From the NCBI RefSeq assembly GCF_000687835.1, contig NZ_JHYB01000002.1, forward strand, positions 124,001 through 188,000: a stretch of DNA of 64,000 nucleotides, written 5' to 3'. The notes beneath the pieces are model-generated. The model was not told the origin of the DNA and did not search any database. It was given only the letters and a program-made list of their open reading frames with translations. The position numbers were made by a program, and so were the translations under genes. Source of the stretch: Haploplasma modicum ATCC 29102. Lineage in GTDB: Bacteria > Bacillota_I > Bacilli_A > Acholeplasmatales > Acholeplasmataceae. Below, one piece after another: positions 35,019 through 44,473 of the stretch. Position 1 is the first letter of the stretch; the number at the start of each line of letters is the position of its first letter.

Positions 35019-35559
35019 GAAAATAATACCAAGTCAGTACGTCTTGAGTATTTTCGATATAGATTACGATAAACTATTAAAACAAGGAATTAAAGCCTTG
35101 TTTTTTGACTTAGATAATACAATAATTCCTTATGATATTAATGTAATTGGACCAAAGGAACAAGAATTACTAGAAAAATTATCCGAAAATTTTAAAGTTT
35201 TAGTCATTTCAAATTCAAGAAAAAAACGTGTGAAAACAGCAACTTCAAATCTTAAAAATATAGGTTATGTCAAGTTTGCAAAAAAACCACTTAAATTTGG
35301 TTTTAAGAAAGGTATTAAGTTATTAAATGTAAAAAAAGATCAAGTATGTGTAATTGGTGATCAGTTGATGACAGATATATTAGGTGCAAATAGAACAAAA
35401 ATCAAAGAAACTATTTTAGTAAAACCAGTAAAACAAAGAACTGATCATATTTTAACTAGAAATAATAGAAAACTAGAAAATATCTTTATTAGAAAAGTAG
35501 CTAAAAAATATCCAGAAAAATATAATGAGGTTTTAAAGAGTTATGCAGAATCAAAATAA
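35005..35559 (+). CDS. yqeG: YqeG-family HAD phosphatase
   Basis: 184 residues of the HAD-IIIA group. Motif I is FFDLDNTIIPYD, motif II VISNSRKKRV, and motif III/IV CVIGDQLMTDILGANR. It precedes yqeH as in Bacillus. The phosphatase substrate is not settled; some relatives act on phosphatidylglycerophosphate. The stop overlaps yqeH by 17 bases. Confidence 0.92.
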   Translation: MKIYKKIIPSQYVLSIFDIDYDKLLKQGIKALFFDLDNTIIPYDINVIGPKEQELLEKLSENFKVLVISNSRKKRVKTATSNLKNIGYVKFAKKPLKFGFKKGIKLLNVKKDQVCVIGDQLMTDILGANRTKIKETILVKPVKQRTDHILTRNNRKLENIFIRKVAKKYPEKYNEVLKSYAESK

Positions 35560-36541
35560 GTGCTTAGGCTGTGGAGCTTTAAAACAAAATACTGATGAAA
35601 ATAAAGTAGGTTATGTTAAAGATTTAAATAATTCTTATTGTTTTGATTGTTTTAGTTTAAAAAATTATGGTAAGTCTAAAAATCATTTTCATCCTGATAA
35701 ATATTTAGAAATTAAAGACCATAGCTTGGTTTTAATTATTCAATCAGTGATGCAAATAGACCTACTTTTTACACAACCAATTGAGCGCATTCAACCAAAT
35801 GCTAAATATGTTTATATTTTAAACCAAGTAGACTTATTACCAAGAGATACTAATCTCGATTATCTACATGAAAAAATTGAAAAACTAGCTAAGAAAAACA
35901 AAGTTAAGTTTTTTGACATAATTTTTATGTCAGCAATTAATCCAAGCGATACAACAAATTTAAAACATTATTTAATGGAACAAAAACAAAAAGATATTTA
36001 TTTATTTGGTTATCAAAATAGTGGTAAATCAACAATATTTAAATCTCTAACTAATAATAAAGATGTTCTTAACTTAAATAAGGCAGGATTAACACAAGAA
36101 ATTATTAAGTCTAATTTCTTAGATAAAACTATTTATGATATGCCTGGTAATTATATTTCAGGTAATTTATCAGAAATTTTTGATTACGAAGAATATCGTA
36201 AACTTTTACCAAGTAAAACCATTAAGCCTAAAGTATATCAATTAAAAGAAAATCAAAAATTAGTTATTAATGATTATATTGAAATAACATCATCTAATGA
36301 TGTAAACTTAGTCTTTTATATTAATGAGTTTAGTAAAATAATGAAATATAATTTAGCAAACCTAAATAATTATTTAAACTTAGAGTATGAGTATACTAGT
36401 AAAACATTCAAAATAGGTCAAGAAAAAATGCATATCACAATTGCTGATTTAATGTTTATTCAAGTAAGTGGTAATACTAATTTAACAGTTAAACTACCTA
36501 AAAAACTAAGACTTACAATTAGTGAGAGCTTATTAAAATGA
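35543..36541 (+). CDS. yqeH: Ribosome biogenesis GTPase YqeH
   Basis: 332 residues. A treble-clef zinc finger (Cys7, Cys10, Cys33, Cys36) precedes a circularly permuted GTPase in which G4 (NQVDLLP) comes before G1 (GYQNSGKST) and G3 (DMPG). YqeH acts in 30S assembly. The TGA stop overlaps yqeK as ATGA. Confidence 0.94.
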   Translation: MQNQNKCLGCGALKQNTDENKVGYVKDLNNSYCFDCFSLKNYGKSKNHFHPDKYLEIKDHSLVLIIQSVMQIDLLFTQPIERIQPNAKYVYILNQVDLLPRDTNLDYLHEKIEKLAKKNKVKFFDIIFMSAINPSDTTNLKHYLMEQKQKDIYLFGYQNSGKSTIFKSLTNNKDVLNLNKAGLTQEIIKSNFLDKTIYDMPGNYISGNLSEIFDYEEYRKLLPSKTIKPKVYQLKENQKLVINDYIEITSSNDVNLVFYINEFSKIMKYNLANLNNYLNLEYEYTSKTFKIGQEKMHITIADLMFIQVSGNTNLTVKLPKKLRLTISESLLK

Positions 36542-37110
36542 AAAAGATCTACAAAGATGTCTTAAATAAACTTGCTAAATATCCAGAGCGATTATTACAT
36601 GTTATAACTGTTGCTAGAATTTCAGAAAGTCTAGCGATAATTCACAAAGTAGATAGTAATAAAGCATTTTTAGCAGGCCTAATGCATGATTATGCAAAGT
36701 ACAATGAAAATTTATTTTATGAAAAATATATAAGTAATGAAGACCTCTTAAAATACAGCAATGAACAACATCTTTATCATGCAATTAGTGCAGCAAATTA
36801 TTTTAAAATGAATTACAAAATTCAAGATGATTTATATGATGCTATAAAAAATCATGTTTATGGTAAAATAGCAATGAATCCAATACTTAAAATATTATTT
36901 ATTAGTGATTCTATTTATTTAAATGGTAAAAATAATTCAAGATACTTATACAAACTTGCAACTAAAGACTTAGATTTAGCAGTCGTAGAAACAATAAAGA
37001 GTAACGAGAGATATTTAGCAAAGAAAAATATGCAATTAGCAAAAAAACAAATTGATACATTAAATTATTATGAGGAGTTATTAAATGGAAAGATTAAAAC
37101 AAATACTTGA
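36538..37110 (+). CDS. yqeK: YqeK-family HD-domain hydrolase (likely diadenosine tetraphosphatase)
   Basis: 190 residues with the HD pattern: LLHVITVARISESLA, LMHDYAKY (His-Asp), and later AIKNHVYGK. The family hydrolyses Ap4A symmetrically and uses a metal ion. In Bacillus yqeI (YhbY) and nadD lie between yqeH and yqeK; both are missing here and yqeK directly overlaps yqeH. It overlaps rsfS by 26 bases. Confidence 0.92.
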   Translation: MKKIYKDVLNKLAKYPERLLHVITVARISESLAIIHKVDSNKAFLAGLMHDYAKYNENLFYEKYISNEDLLKYSNEQHLYHAISAANYFKMNYKIQDDLYDAIKNHVYGKIAMNPILKILFISDSIYLNGKNNSRYLYKLATKDLDLAVVETIKSNERYLAKKNMQLAKKQIDTLNYYEELLNGKIKTNT

Positions 37111-37402
37111 TATATTAGAAAGTACTAATGCAAAAGATGTGAAAGTTTATCACTATGAAAACAAATCACCCTTTTACGATTATGTAATACTTGCAACCTT
37201 GAGTGATCGTCAAAGTAATGCAACAGTTGGTTACTTAAAAAAAGCAGGTTTATTAGATACAGAAAAGGTTGAGGGTAGAAATACAGGTTGGACATTAGTT
37301 GATGCTAAAGATATCATAGTTCACTTGTTTAACGAAACTGAACGTAAATTTTACAATTTTGAAGCAAGACTTGCTGATGTAAAAGAAATTACAATTAAAT
37401 AA
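37085..37402 (+). CDS. rsfS: Ribosome silencing factor RsfS
   Basis: 105 residues, with VYHYENKSPFYDYVILATLSDRQ, then EGRNTGWTLVDAKDIIVHLFNE, the RsfS/Iojap signature. It binds uL14 on the 50S subunit and blocks joining under starvation. GAGGAG lies upstream inside yqeK. Confidence 0.94.
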   Translation: MERLKQILDILESTNAKDVKVYHYENKSPFYDYVILATLSDRQSNATVGYLKKAGLLDTEKVEGRNTGWTLVDAKDIIVHLFNETERKFYNFEARLADVKEITIK

Positions 37403-37451
37403 AAGTAATTAAATAATAATAGTCCTAATATATCGTAAAGGAGTTGATTAA

Positions 37452-37967
37452 ATGCGCAACAAATTTATGATTATAGGACTATTTTTTATTTTCATTAATT
37501 TAGCAATTTGGCCTAAAAATAAAAATGAACAAAAAATAAACGAGGAAGTAGTATATCCAAATAAATTTACTATTACTTTAACAGGAGAAGTTGCATTTCC
37601 TAAAGCATATACTTTCTTTGAACCAATCCAAATCAGAGATTTAGTAAAACTTGCTGGTGGATTTACGAAAGATGCAGATTTAAGTTTGGTTGATGAAAAC
37701 TATTTATTAACCAAAAATGAAATAATTAATATAAAAAAAACTACTGAAAATAATGATGAAAACAACCAGGTATTCACTAAAATAAATCTAAACACAGCAA
37801 AACTTAAAGATCTAATTCAAGTCCCTGGGATAACTGAAAATATAGCCGTTAATATCTTAGTTTATAAAAATCAGTACGGAAAATTTAAAAGTATTGATGA
37901 ATTGCTAAATGTGAAACAAATTGGACAAAAAACATATGAAAAAATATTTGTCTATTTTGAAATCTAA
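37452..37967 (+). CDS. comEA: Competence protein ComEA-like DNA receptor
   Basis: 171 residues. A single N-terminal membrane anchor (about 4-20), an SLBB domain (ITLTGEVAFPKAYTFFEPIQIRDLVKLAGGFT), and a C-terminal helix-hairpin-helix repeat (INLNTAKLKDLIQVPGITENIAVNIL...FKSIDELLNVKQIG). ComEA holds double-stranded DNA outside the cell and passes it to ComEC, the next gene. AAAGGAG precedes the ATG. Confidence 0.93.
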   Translation: MRNKFMIIGLFFIFINLAIWPKNKNEQKINEEVVYPNKFTITLTGEVAFPKAYTFFEPIQIRDLVKLAGGFTKDADLSLVDENYLLTKNEIINIKKTTENNDENNQVFTKINLNTAKLKDLIQVPGITENIAVNILVYKNQYGKFKSIDELLNVKQIGQKTYEKIFVYFEI

Positions 37968-39984
37968 CTATTTATACTATTACTTTATTGGTTTATTTAT
38001 ATTTATACTCTCACTTAACAATTATCTTTTTATAGTAGCACTCATTTGTTATCTAATTATATTTAGAAATAAATATAGTAAAGTTATAATGTCTATATTA
38101 TTCTTTTTAATTATCTTGTTATTTATTTTTAATAACTACAAAGCAAAAATTAAAACTATTGATAATAAAGCAACAATAGTTGAAGTATCAAATTACAATG
38201 ATAATAATAGACTAACATTAAAAATAAATAGAAGAAAATATTATCTATATACTAAGAAAAATTTTAATGTTGGTGATATTGTTTTAGTAAAAGGATCTGT
38301 AGTAACTAAATATGAATATAAGACTCCCGGAAGTTTTAATATTAATAAATATTATAAAAGTATCGGTGTTTATGGTGAAATTAAAGACTATAATCTAACC
38401 ATACTTAATAAAACAAATAATCTATATAAGGCTAAACTACTAATAAACGATAACTATTTAAAAATATTTTTAAATTTAGCAAAAATTGATGATGATACAA
38501 ATCAAAAACTAAAAGATTTAAACATTATTACATTATTTAGTTTAAGTGGTATTCATATCTATTTTTTAATCAAGCTAATAAGAAAAATCATGTTTTATTT
38601 TAATCTAGAACAAAAAATTCAAGATGGAATAATTATATTTACTCTTGCTACAATCTTTTTTTGTTCAAACTTTGCATTTGGTATTTTTAGAATTCTTTGT
38701 TATTACTTACTTAAAAATATTAAAAGAAGAAGAGAGATTAGTATAACAAATTATTCATTGATGAATCTTAGTTATTTAATAACGCTAATATTTTATTCAT
38801 ATTTAATTACTAATACCGGTTTTTTAATATCTTATCTTATAGTATCAGCACTTCATTTATTTAAAGAATATCAGTTAAGCGAATACTTTATTGTTAAACA
38901 ATTTAAAATAGGTTTAATGATAAGCTTAATAACACTTCCCTTTTATAACAATTTTAATATGGTAAACTTAATTTTTTATCCTGTTTACTATATTTTGGTT
39001 GTTTATGTTATTTTTCCTTTATCAATTTTAAATAATTTTATGGGCTCTGAGATCATATCAAAGCTTATTCAAGTAATAGTAAATCTAATAACCATAAGTA
39101 GATTTAATGATTATAAAATTGTTGTTTCTAGTATAAGTTCCTTATCAATTTTTATTTATTATCTTTTAATAATATTAAAAGCTAGTGATAAAATAAATTA
39201 TAAAATACTAATTTTATCAATAATGCTACTTATTAGTATTCCTAAACTAAAATTAAACCTTAATGAAGGTGAATTATACTTTCTAGATTCTGGGCAGGGA
39301 GATTCTAGTATTTTTATCAAAAATGGTGAAGTTGTTGTTATTGATGCTTACAATAATACAGTAAGCTTTTTGGAAAATAAGGGAGTAATTAAAATAAAAT
39401 ATTTAATATTGACTCATAATCACTTAGATCATACAAAAGAAGCAGAGGAAATCTTAGATAGGTTTAAAGTTGAATACCTTATTTTAAATAATTATGATGA
39501 CTATCAAATTAAGAAAAGTTATAAAACAAAAAATAAGATAATTAAAAATGAAGAAGTAATAAATGAAAAAGGTTATAGTATATTTTTTTATGACCCACTA
39601 AAAGACTATAACGATAGCAACAACAATTCACTTGTTTTAAAATTAACATTTAATGATACTAAAGTATTATTTACAGGTGATATTGAAAAAGAAAGAGAGG
39701 TAGATTTAGTAAATAATTATGGAGCTTTATTAAAATCTGATATTTTAAAAGTTGCACATCATGGCTCAGATAGTTCCAGTAGTGAAAAAATTATTTACTA
39801 TGTAAAACCAAAATATGCTTTAATATCAGCTGGAATAGATAATAAATTTGGATTTCCATCTATAAATACACTTAAGACATTAGAAATATATAATGTTAAA
39901 TATTTCATAACATGGCAAGAGGGAACAATTAAAGTTAAAAATAATAACAACATTAAACCCGTTAAAGATAGAAATATTTACTAA
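37936..39984 (+). CDS. comEC: ComEC/Rec2-type DNA uptake channel
   Basis: 682 residues from the ATG at 37936; a TTG at 37921 is an alternative, and neither has a strong ribosome binding site. It overlaps comEA. An N-terminal OB-like domain is followed by the competence domain with multiple membrane helices (LFSLSGIHIYFLIKLI) and a C-terminal metallo-beta-lactamase domain with THNHLDHTKEAEE, FTGDIE and VAHHGSDSSS. The last is the putative nuclease that degrades one strand during entry. Complete and apparently functional. Confidence 0.93.
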   Translation: MKKYLSILKSNYLYYYFIGLFIFILSLNNYLFIVALICYLIIFRNKYSKVIMSILFFLIILLFIFNNYKAKIKTIDNKATIVEVSNYNDNNRLTLKINRRKYYLYTKKNFNVGDIVLVKGSVVTKYEYKTPGSFNINKYYKSIGVYGEIKDYNLTILNKTNNLYKAKLLINDNYLKIFLNLAKIDDDTNQKLKDLNIITLFSLSGIHIYFLIKLIRKIMFYFNLEQKIQDGIIIFTLATIFFCSNFAFGIFRILCYYLLKNIKRRREISITNYSLMNLSYLITLIFYSYLITNTGFLISYLIVSALHLFKEYQLSEYFIVKQFKIGLMISLITLPFYNNFNMVNLIFYPVYYILVVYVIFPLSILNNFMGSEIISKLIQVIVNLITISRFNDYKIVVSSISSLSIFIYYLLIILKASDKINYKILILSIMLLISIPKLKLNLNEGELYFLDSGQGDSSIFIKNGEVVVIDAYNNTVSFLENKGVIKIKYLILTHNHLDHTKEAEEILDRFKVEYLILNNYDDYQIKKSYKTKNKIIKNEEVINEKGYSIFFYDPLKDYNDSNNNSLVLKLTFNDTKVLFTGDIEKEREVDLVNNYGALLKSDILKVAHHGSDSSSSEKIIYYVKPKYALISAGIDNKFGFPSINTLKTLEIYNVKYFITWQEGTIKVKNNNNIKPVKDRNIY

Positions 39985-40025
39985 TATATAGTATAATAAT
40001 AATGTTAATTTATAGGAGTGATTAA

Positions 40026-40973
40026 ATGCTAGATCAAGTAACGACAATATATGGGAATAATAAGTATTTAACGAATCAAGAAGTAAGAAGACTTTCTTTA
40101 TTATCAAAAATCGATGATTTTAATATTAGTAAATACGATTTAACAGAAGCAGATTTTTTTGACATCTTAGAAGATTTAAATACCGGATCATTATTTTCAG
40201 ATGAAAAATTGGTAATTATTAAAGAAGCAGATGAATTATTTAAATTAGATGAGTCATTCCAGTTGAGTTTAGTTAAGTATCTTAAAAACCCTAATCCAGA
40301 AGTGTATTTAATATTAGTATTCAAAGAATTACTAAATAGCACAAGCAATATTGGTAAGGCAATCTTAAATTATACTAAAATTATTGAAATTAAAGATATG
40401 ACAAAAGATATGTTTCCTGATTATATAAAAAAAATGTTAAAGGAAAAAGAATATCTAATTGAGACAGATGCGGTAAATGAGTTATTAGTAAGAACTGATT
40501 ATGATCTTATTTTAGTTGAACAAGAATTAGAAAAACTTATGATGTTTGAATCAATTAGTAAAAAGATTGAACTAGATACGGTAGTAAAATTAGTAAGTAG
40601 AAATTTAGAAGAAAACATTTATGAACTTACCAATAATTTAGTTATAGGTAATCAAATTAAAACTATTGAAATATATTATGATTTAATAGCTAGAAGTGAA
40701 GATCCAATTAGAATAATTAATAGTATCGGTAATAAGGTTAGACAATTAATTCAAACTAGACTCTTACTTGAAGATAATTTAAGTCAGGAACAAATTGCTG
40801 AGAAGTTTAATATTAAAAGTGGCGTTGCATACTACTTAATTAAAAGTGCAAAAGAATTAGATTTAAAACGTTTAGAAGATATATTAGAAAAACTAGCGAG
40901 ACTTGATTTTGATATAAAAACAGGTAAAATCGATAAAAAAATCGGTTTAGAAATATTAATATTGGGGGTATAA
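40026..40973 (+). CDS. holA: DNA polymerase III delta subunit
   Basis: 315 residues in the HolA pattern: an N-terminal YGNNKYLTNQEVRRL, LFSDEKLVIIKEADELFK, middle LVSRNLEENIYELTNNLVIGN, and a C-terminal helical part ending IDKKIGLEILILG. Delta is the clamp-loader wrench that opens the beta clamp. It follows comEC as in Bacillus. TAGGAGTG precedes the ATG. Confidence 0.92.
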   Translation: MLDQVTTIYGNNKYLTNQEVRRLSLLSKIDDFNISKYDLTEADFFDILEDLNTGSLFSDEKLVIIKEADELFKLDESFQLSLVKYLKNPNPEVYLILVFKELLNSTSNIGKAILNYTKIIEIKDMTKDMFPDYIKKMLKEKEYLIETDAVNELLVRTDYDLILVEQELEKLMMFESISKKIELDTVVKLVSRNLEENIYELTNNLVIGNQIKTIEIYYDLIARSEDPIRIINSIGNKVRQLIQTRLLLEDNLSQEQIAEKFNIKSGVAYYLIKSAKELDLKRLEDILEKLARLDFDIKTGKIDKKIGLEILILGV

Positions 40974-40975
40974 AA

Positions 40976-41629
40976 ATGTTTAAACATGAAGAAATATTAG
41001 TTTTTGACTTTGAAACAACAGGTCTATCAGCAACAAATGATCAGATACTTGAAATAGGTGCAGCAAAATATAAAAAAGTGAATGGCAATTTTCAACTAGT
41101 AGATGAATTATCACTTATTTTAAATACCGATAATCCGATTTCTGAGAAGATTACAGAGATAACAGGTATAACACCACAAATGCAAGAAAAACACGGTGTA
41201 TCGCAAAATGAGGGCTTTAATAGGCTAGATAGTTTAATAAACAAAGATACATTACTTATTGCATATAATATTCAGTTCGATTTAGGCTTCCTACTTAACT
41301 TTTATTATAATAATTATGATAAAAACTTTAAACTAGAAAATGATATTTTAGATATTATGGCAATTTATAAAGACCGTCATAAGTTTCCACATAGACTTGA
41401 AAGTGGTGTTTTAAAATATCAAATTAATTTTCCAAATACTCACCGTGCTTTAGATGATGTCAAAGCAACTTACGCACTTTTACTTGCTATGAAGGAAGAA
41501 AAAAATAACATTGAAAAATATGTCAATGTTATTGGATTTAATAAAAAATATGGGGTTAGTGGTCCTAAATTAGATAAGGTTAGATATGTTGCACAATATG
41601 GTGGATTTGGCGAGATTGATAAATTATAA
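40976..41629 (+). CDS. DnaQ-like DEDDh 3'-5' exonuclease
   Basis: 217 residues. ExoI is VFDFETTGL (Asp11, Glu13), ExoII YNIQFDLGFL, and ExoIII THRALDDVKATYALL (His and Asp). The fold equals the proofreading epsilon subunit or the PolC exonuclease domain. Length and lack of other domains fit a free-standing exonuclease. It starts two bases after holA with GGGGG upstream and converges on rpsT. Confidence 0.88.
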   Translation: MFKHEEILVFDFETTGLSATNDQILEIGAAKYKKVNGNFQLVDELSLILNTDNPISEKITEITGITPQMQEKHGVSQNEGFNRLDSLINKDTLLIAYNIQFDLGFLLNFYYNNYDKNFKLENDILDIMAIYKDRHKFPHRLESGVLKYQINFPNTHRALDDVKATYALLLAMKEEKNNIEKYVNVIGFNKKYGVSGPKLDKVRYVAQYGGFGEIDKL

Positions 41630-41634
41630 AAAAA

Positions 41635-41649
41635 AGACACTATGTGTCT
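41635..41649 (-). terminator. Shared terminator between the exonuclease gene and rpsT
   Basis: AGACAC-TAT-GTGTCT. On the minus strand it is followed by a run of nine T, so it mainly ends rpsT; the plus-strand T tract is weaker. Confidence 0.8.
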
Positions 41650-41656
41650 AATTTTA

Positions 41657-41920
41657 TTAATTTAATCCGTTGATTAGATTTGCTAAATATGATTTATGTC
41701 TTGCAACGAAGTTCTTGTGGAATACGCCCTTAGCTTGTCCTTGGTCTAACTTTTTATGTGCTAGCGGTAGTGAGCTTAATGCTTGGTCTTTATCGCCTGA
41801 AGCAACTGCCTTCTCTACAGCTTTAATAGCAGTTTTAGTAGATGATTTAAATGCATGATTACGTAAACGTGATTTCTCGTTTGTTTTGTTTCTTTTAATT
41901 TGTTGTTTTATGTTAGCCAT
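41657..41920 (-). CDS. rpsT: 30S ribosomal protein S20
   Basis: 87 residues, starting MANIKQQIKRNKTNEKSRLRN, then KSSTKTAIKAVEKAVASG and the ending HKNFVARHKSYLANLINGLN. Minus-strand GGAGGTGA precedes the ATG. Transcribed against its neighbours from its own promoter. Confidence 0.96.
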   Translation of the reverse strand: MANIKQQIKRNKTNEKSRLRNHAFKSSTKTAIKAVEKAVASGDKDQALSSLPLAHKKLDQGQAKGVFHKNFVARHKSYLANLINGLN

Positions 41921-41949
41921 AAGTTCACCTCCAATTTATAACACGGTTT

Positions 41950-41978
41950 ATTATAACAAAAGAAATCGAAAAATGCAA
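41950..41978 (-). promoter_or_regulatory. Promoter of rpsT
   Basis: On the minus strand TTGCAT (41978-41973), 17-base spacer, TATAAT (41955-41950). Confidence 0.78.
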
Positions 41979-42055
41979 CATTTATCCAATTATTATGATA
42001 AAATAATTATAGTGTATATTATTAATAGAAAAGGAGAAACGTTTTATTAGATAGA

Positions 42056-42622
42056 ATGTTTAAGAAGAAAATGACAACAGCAAATAAAATAACAATTTTA
42101 AGATTAATATTAATACCAATTATGGTCGTATTTTTAGTACTAGAACAAGGTGATCCAGGGTTTTTAGGACTTAGTTTATTTCAGTTAATTGCAGCAATAA
42201 TTTTTGTAGTTGCATCATTTACAGATTTTGTTGATGGTTATATTGCTAGAAAATATAATCAAATAACAAATTTCGGTAAATTTTTAGATCCAATTGCTGA
42301 TAAAGTTTTAGTCTTAGCAGCAATGGTATACTTAATTCAAACTGGAAGAGTCGAATTCTGGGCAGTTTTAATTGTAATATTTAGAGAGTTTACAGTTACA
42401 GGTATGAGAATACTAGCAATTGAAAAAGGTCATGTGGTAGCAGCATCACCATATGGTAAATTAAAAACTATAACAACAATGATTGCATTAATATTTATGA
42501 TGTTTAATGATTTTACATTACCTGTAATTTACGGTAATATATTATGGTATCTAGCAATATTGTTTACACTCATAAGTGGTGTTGACTATATGATTAAAAA
42601 TATTGAAGTATTTAAAGAGTAA
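42056..42622 (+). CDS. pgsA: CDP-diacylglycerol-glycerol-3-phosphate 3-phosphatidyltransferase
   Basis: 188 residues, several membrane helices. The CDP-alcohol phosphotransferase motif is complete: DGYIAR, then GKFLDPIADK (D-G-x2-A-R-x8-G-x3-D-x3-D). It makes phosphatidylglycerophosphate for the membrane. The ribosome binding site AAGGAG (42031-42036) is 19 bases from the ATG at 42056, too far. The frame is open back to it, but only GTT/TTA codons lie in between. Confidence 0.93.
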   Translation: MFKKKMTTANKITILRLILIPIMVVFLVLEQGDPGFLGLSLFQLIAAIIFVVASFTDFVDGYIARKYNQITNFGKFLDPIADKVLVLAAMVYLIQTGRVEFWAVLIVIFREFTVTGMRILAIEKGHVVAASPYGKLKTITTMIALIFMMFNDFTLPVIYGNILWYLAILFTLISGVDYMIKNIEVFKE

Positions 42623-42662
42623 AAAGAATTATTTGAACTAATATACTATAGGGAGTGATTTG

Positions 42663-43658
42663 ATGTCAAAAGATAAAAAAGAGTTAGCTTTAGAAAATGC
42701 ACTAAAACAAATAGAAAAACAATATGGTAAGGGTTCAATTATGGTTCTAGGTGATCAACCAGCTCAAGAAATTGAAACAATTTCAACAGGTTCACTAACA
42801 CTTGATATTTCACTTGGTGTTGGTGGTTATCCAAAGGGAAGAATAATTGAAATATACGGGCCTGAAAGTAGTGGTAAAACAACACTAGCATTACATGCGA
42901 TAGCTGAAACACAAAAAATCGGTGGCACAGTTGCATTTATTGATGCTGAACATGCACTTGATGCAGGTTATGCAAAACGTCTAGGTGTTGATATTGATAA
43001 ACTTATCTTATCTCAACCAGATACAGGAGAACAAGCGTTAGAAATTACTGAAGCATTAATTAGAAGTGGTGCTGTTGATACAATTGTAATTGACTCAGTT
43101 GCAGCATTAGTTCCCGAAGCAGAAATTAGTGGTGATATGGGTGATTCTCACGTTGGATTACATGCAAGACTAATGAGTCAAGCAATGAGAAAGTTATCAG
43201 GTATAATTTCAAAAGGTAATGTAACAGTTATTTTTATTAACCAAATTAGAGAAAAAGTTGGTATTATGTTCGGTAGTCCTGAAACTACAACTGGTGGTCG
43301 TGCTTTAAAGTTCTATTCAACAATTAGACTTGAAGTTAGAAAAGGTGAAGCATTAAAACAAGGAACAGATATAATTGGTAATAAAGTAAACATAAAAGTT
43401 GTTAAAAATAAAGTAGCACCACCATTTAAAGTAGCAACAACAGATTTAATATATGGTCAAGGAATTCAACAAGCAGGAGAATTAGTAGATCTTGCAGGAG
43501 AATTAGATATTATCAAAAAGTCAGGATCATGGTATTCATATAATGATGAAAAGATTGGTCAGGGTAGAGATAATGCTAAGATGTTCTTAGAAGCAAATAA
43601 AGAATTATATGATACAGTTTTACAAAAAGTATTAGAACATTATAATATTAAGCGATAA
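42663..43658 (+). CDS. recA: Recombinase RecA
   Basis: 331 residues. Walker A is GPESSGKTT, with [10 protein letters not shown], loop L1 region [17 protein letters not shown], and loop L2 [22 protein letters not shown]. The ATG at 42663 has GGGAGTGA upstream; a TTG at 42660 is in frame but unlikely. The C-terminal acidic tail is short compared with E. coli. Pairing with rny downstream is conserved, though an unknown gene now separates them. Confidence 0.98.
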   Translation: MSKDKKELALENALKQIEKQYGKGSIMVLGDQPAQEIETISTGSLTLDISLGVGGYPKGRIIEIYGPESSGKTTLALHAIAETQKIGGTVAFIDAEHALDAGYAKRLGVDIDKLILSQPDTGEQALEITEALIRSGAVDTIVIDSVAALVPEAEISGDMGDSHVGLHARLMSQAMRKLSGIISKGNVTVIFINQIREKVGIMFGSPETTTGGRALKFYSTIRLEVRKGEALKQGTDIIGNKVNIKVVKNKVAPPFKVATTDLIYGQGIQQAGELVDLAGELDIIKKSGSWYSYNDEKIGQGRDNAKMFLEANKELYDTVLQKVLEHYNIKR

Positions 43659-43663
43659 TTACT

Positions 43664-43691
43664 AAAGTTGTTAGAGATAACAACTTTTTTT
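43664..43691 (+). terminator. Terminator after recA
   Basis: AAAGTTGTTA-GAGA-TAACAACTTT then T run. Confidence 0.9.
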
Positions 43692-43699
43692 AATAAAAA

Positions 43700-43720
43700 A
43701 ATGTAGTATTAAACTACATT
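43700..43720 (-). terminator. Terminator of the minus-strand membrane protein gene
   Basis: AATGTAGT/ACTACATT stem. On the minus strand it is followed by a T run, just downstream of the stop at 43725. Confidence 0.75.
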
Positions 43721-43724
43721 TTAA

Positions 43725-44309
43725 TTAATAATCTAAGTTATTTAAATCAATCTTATAATAAAGAATAACATCTTCACTATTTAATGGTGTATTACTAATT
43801 TTGATCTCAATATATAAATTTGGTCTATTAACTTTAAACAACAGATATTTTCTATTTGGTAAATTAAATGGATAAATAATAGTTGATTTTGACTTAGTCT
43901 CAGTAATTGATACTGAACTAACTTGGGATTGTGCATCCATATAATCAGCAGCTAAAACCCATCTAAAACTAAAATATGAGTCTTTATAATAAGATTGAGG
44001 TATAAAGTTTTTTTCAATAGTAAGTTTGCCTTTAGGATAAATATTATCCTTATCTTCATATTTAAAAGAGTCAACAACCTCCAAATTAAACTCTTTAAAA
44101 TATTTATTAAATTCTTTTTTCTTTGCTATATCAGATTGATATAAGTAAATTGGCTTATCTCCATTTTTATTAAAATAAAATCTGGTACTAGTTTTATTAA
44201 ACTTAATAAAAAATAAGGATAACAAAATAAGTGGTAAAACAAAAATAAATAATATAAGTACAATTTTTTTAGAATATACAGTTAAGTTAATTGTATTTTT
44301 TTCTTTCAT
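43725..44309 (-). CDS. Unknown single-pass membrane protein
   Basis: 194 residues. A short basic N-terminus is followed by one strong hydrophobic helix (about 15-37), then a hydrophilic outer domain with aromatic, beta-rich stretches (YFSFRWVLAADYM, NRKYLLFKVNRPNLYIEIKI). No lipobox or catalytic motif. GGAGGGG precedes the ATG on the minus strand. It is inserted, in opposite orientation, between recA and rny, which are normally neighbours. I do not recognise the family. Confidence 0.75.
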   Translation of the reverse strand: MKEKNTINLTVYSKKIVLILFIFVLPLILLSLFFIKFNKTSTRFYFNKNGDKPIYLYQSDIAKKKEFNKYFKEFNLEVVDSFKYEDKDNIYPKGKLTIEKNFIPQSYYKDSYFSFRWVLAADYMDAQSQVSSVSITETKSKSTIIYPFNLPNRKYLLFKVNRPNLYIEIKISNTPLNSEDVILYYKIDLNNLDY

Positions 44310-44404
44310 ATAAAACCCCTCCGCATCTTTAATGATTATACAATAGAATTTGTTGAAAGTAAAATAAATATTAGATATTTATGTTAATATAAAATAAAAT
44401 ATGC

Positions 44405-44410
44405 TATAAT
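44405..44410 (+). promoter_or_regulatory. -10 element upstream of rny
   Basis: GCTATAAT at 44403-44410. No good -35 at the expected distance. Confidence 0.45.
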
Positions 44411-44473
44411 AAAAAGGAATAGAAATATTTAAAGAAAATAAATTTGAAATTTAAAATAAATGGAGGTGTTTTA

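Noticed and set aside
41670-41858. Plus-strand frame opposite rpsT
   Set aside because: It is antisense to S20, which has a ribosome binding site, promoter and terminator on the minus strand.
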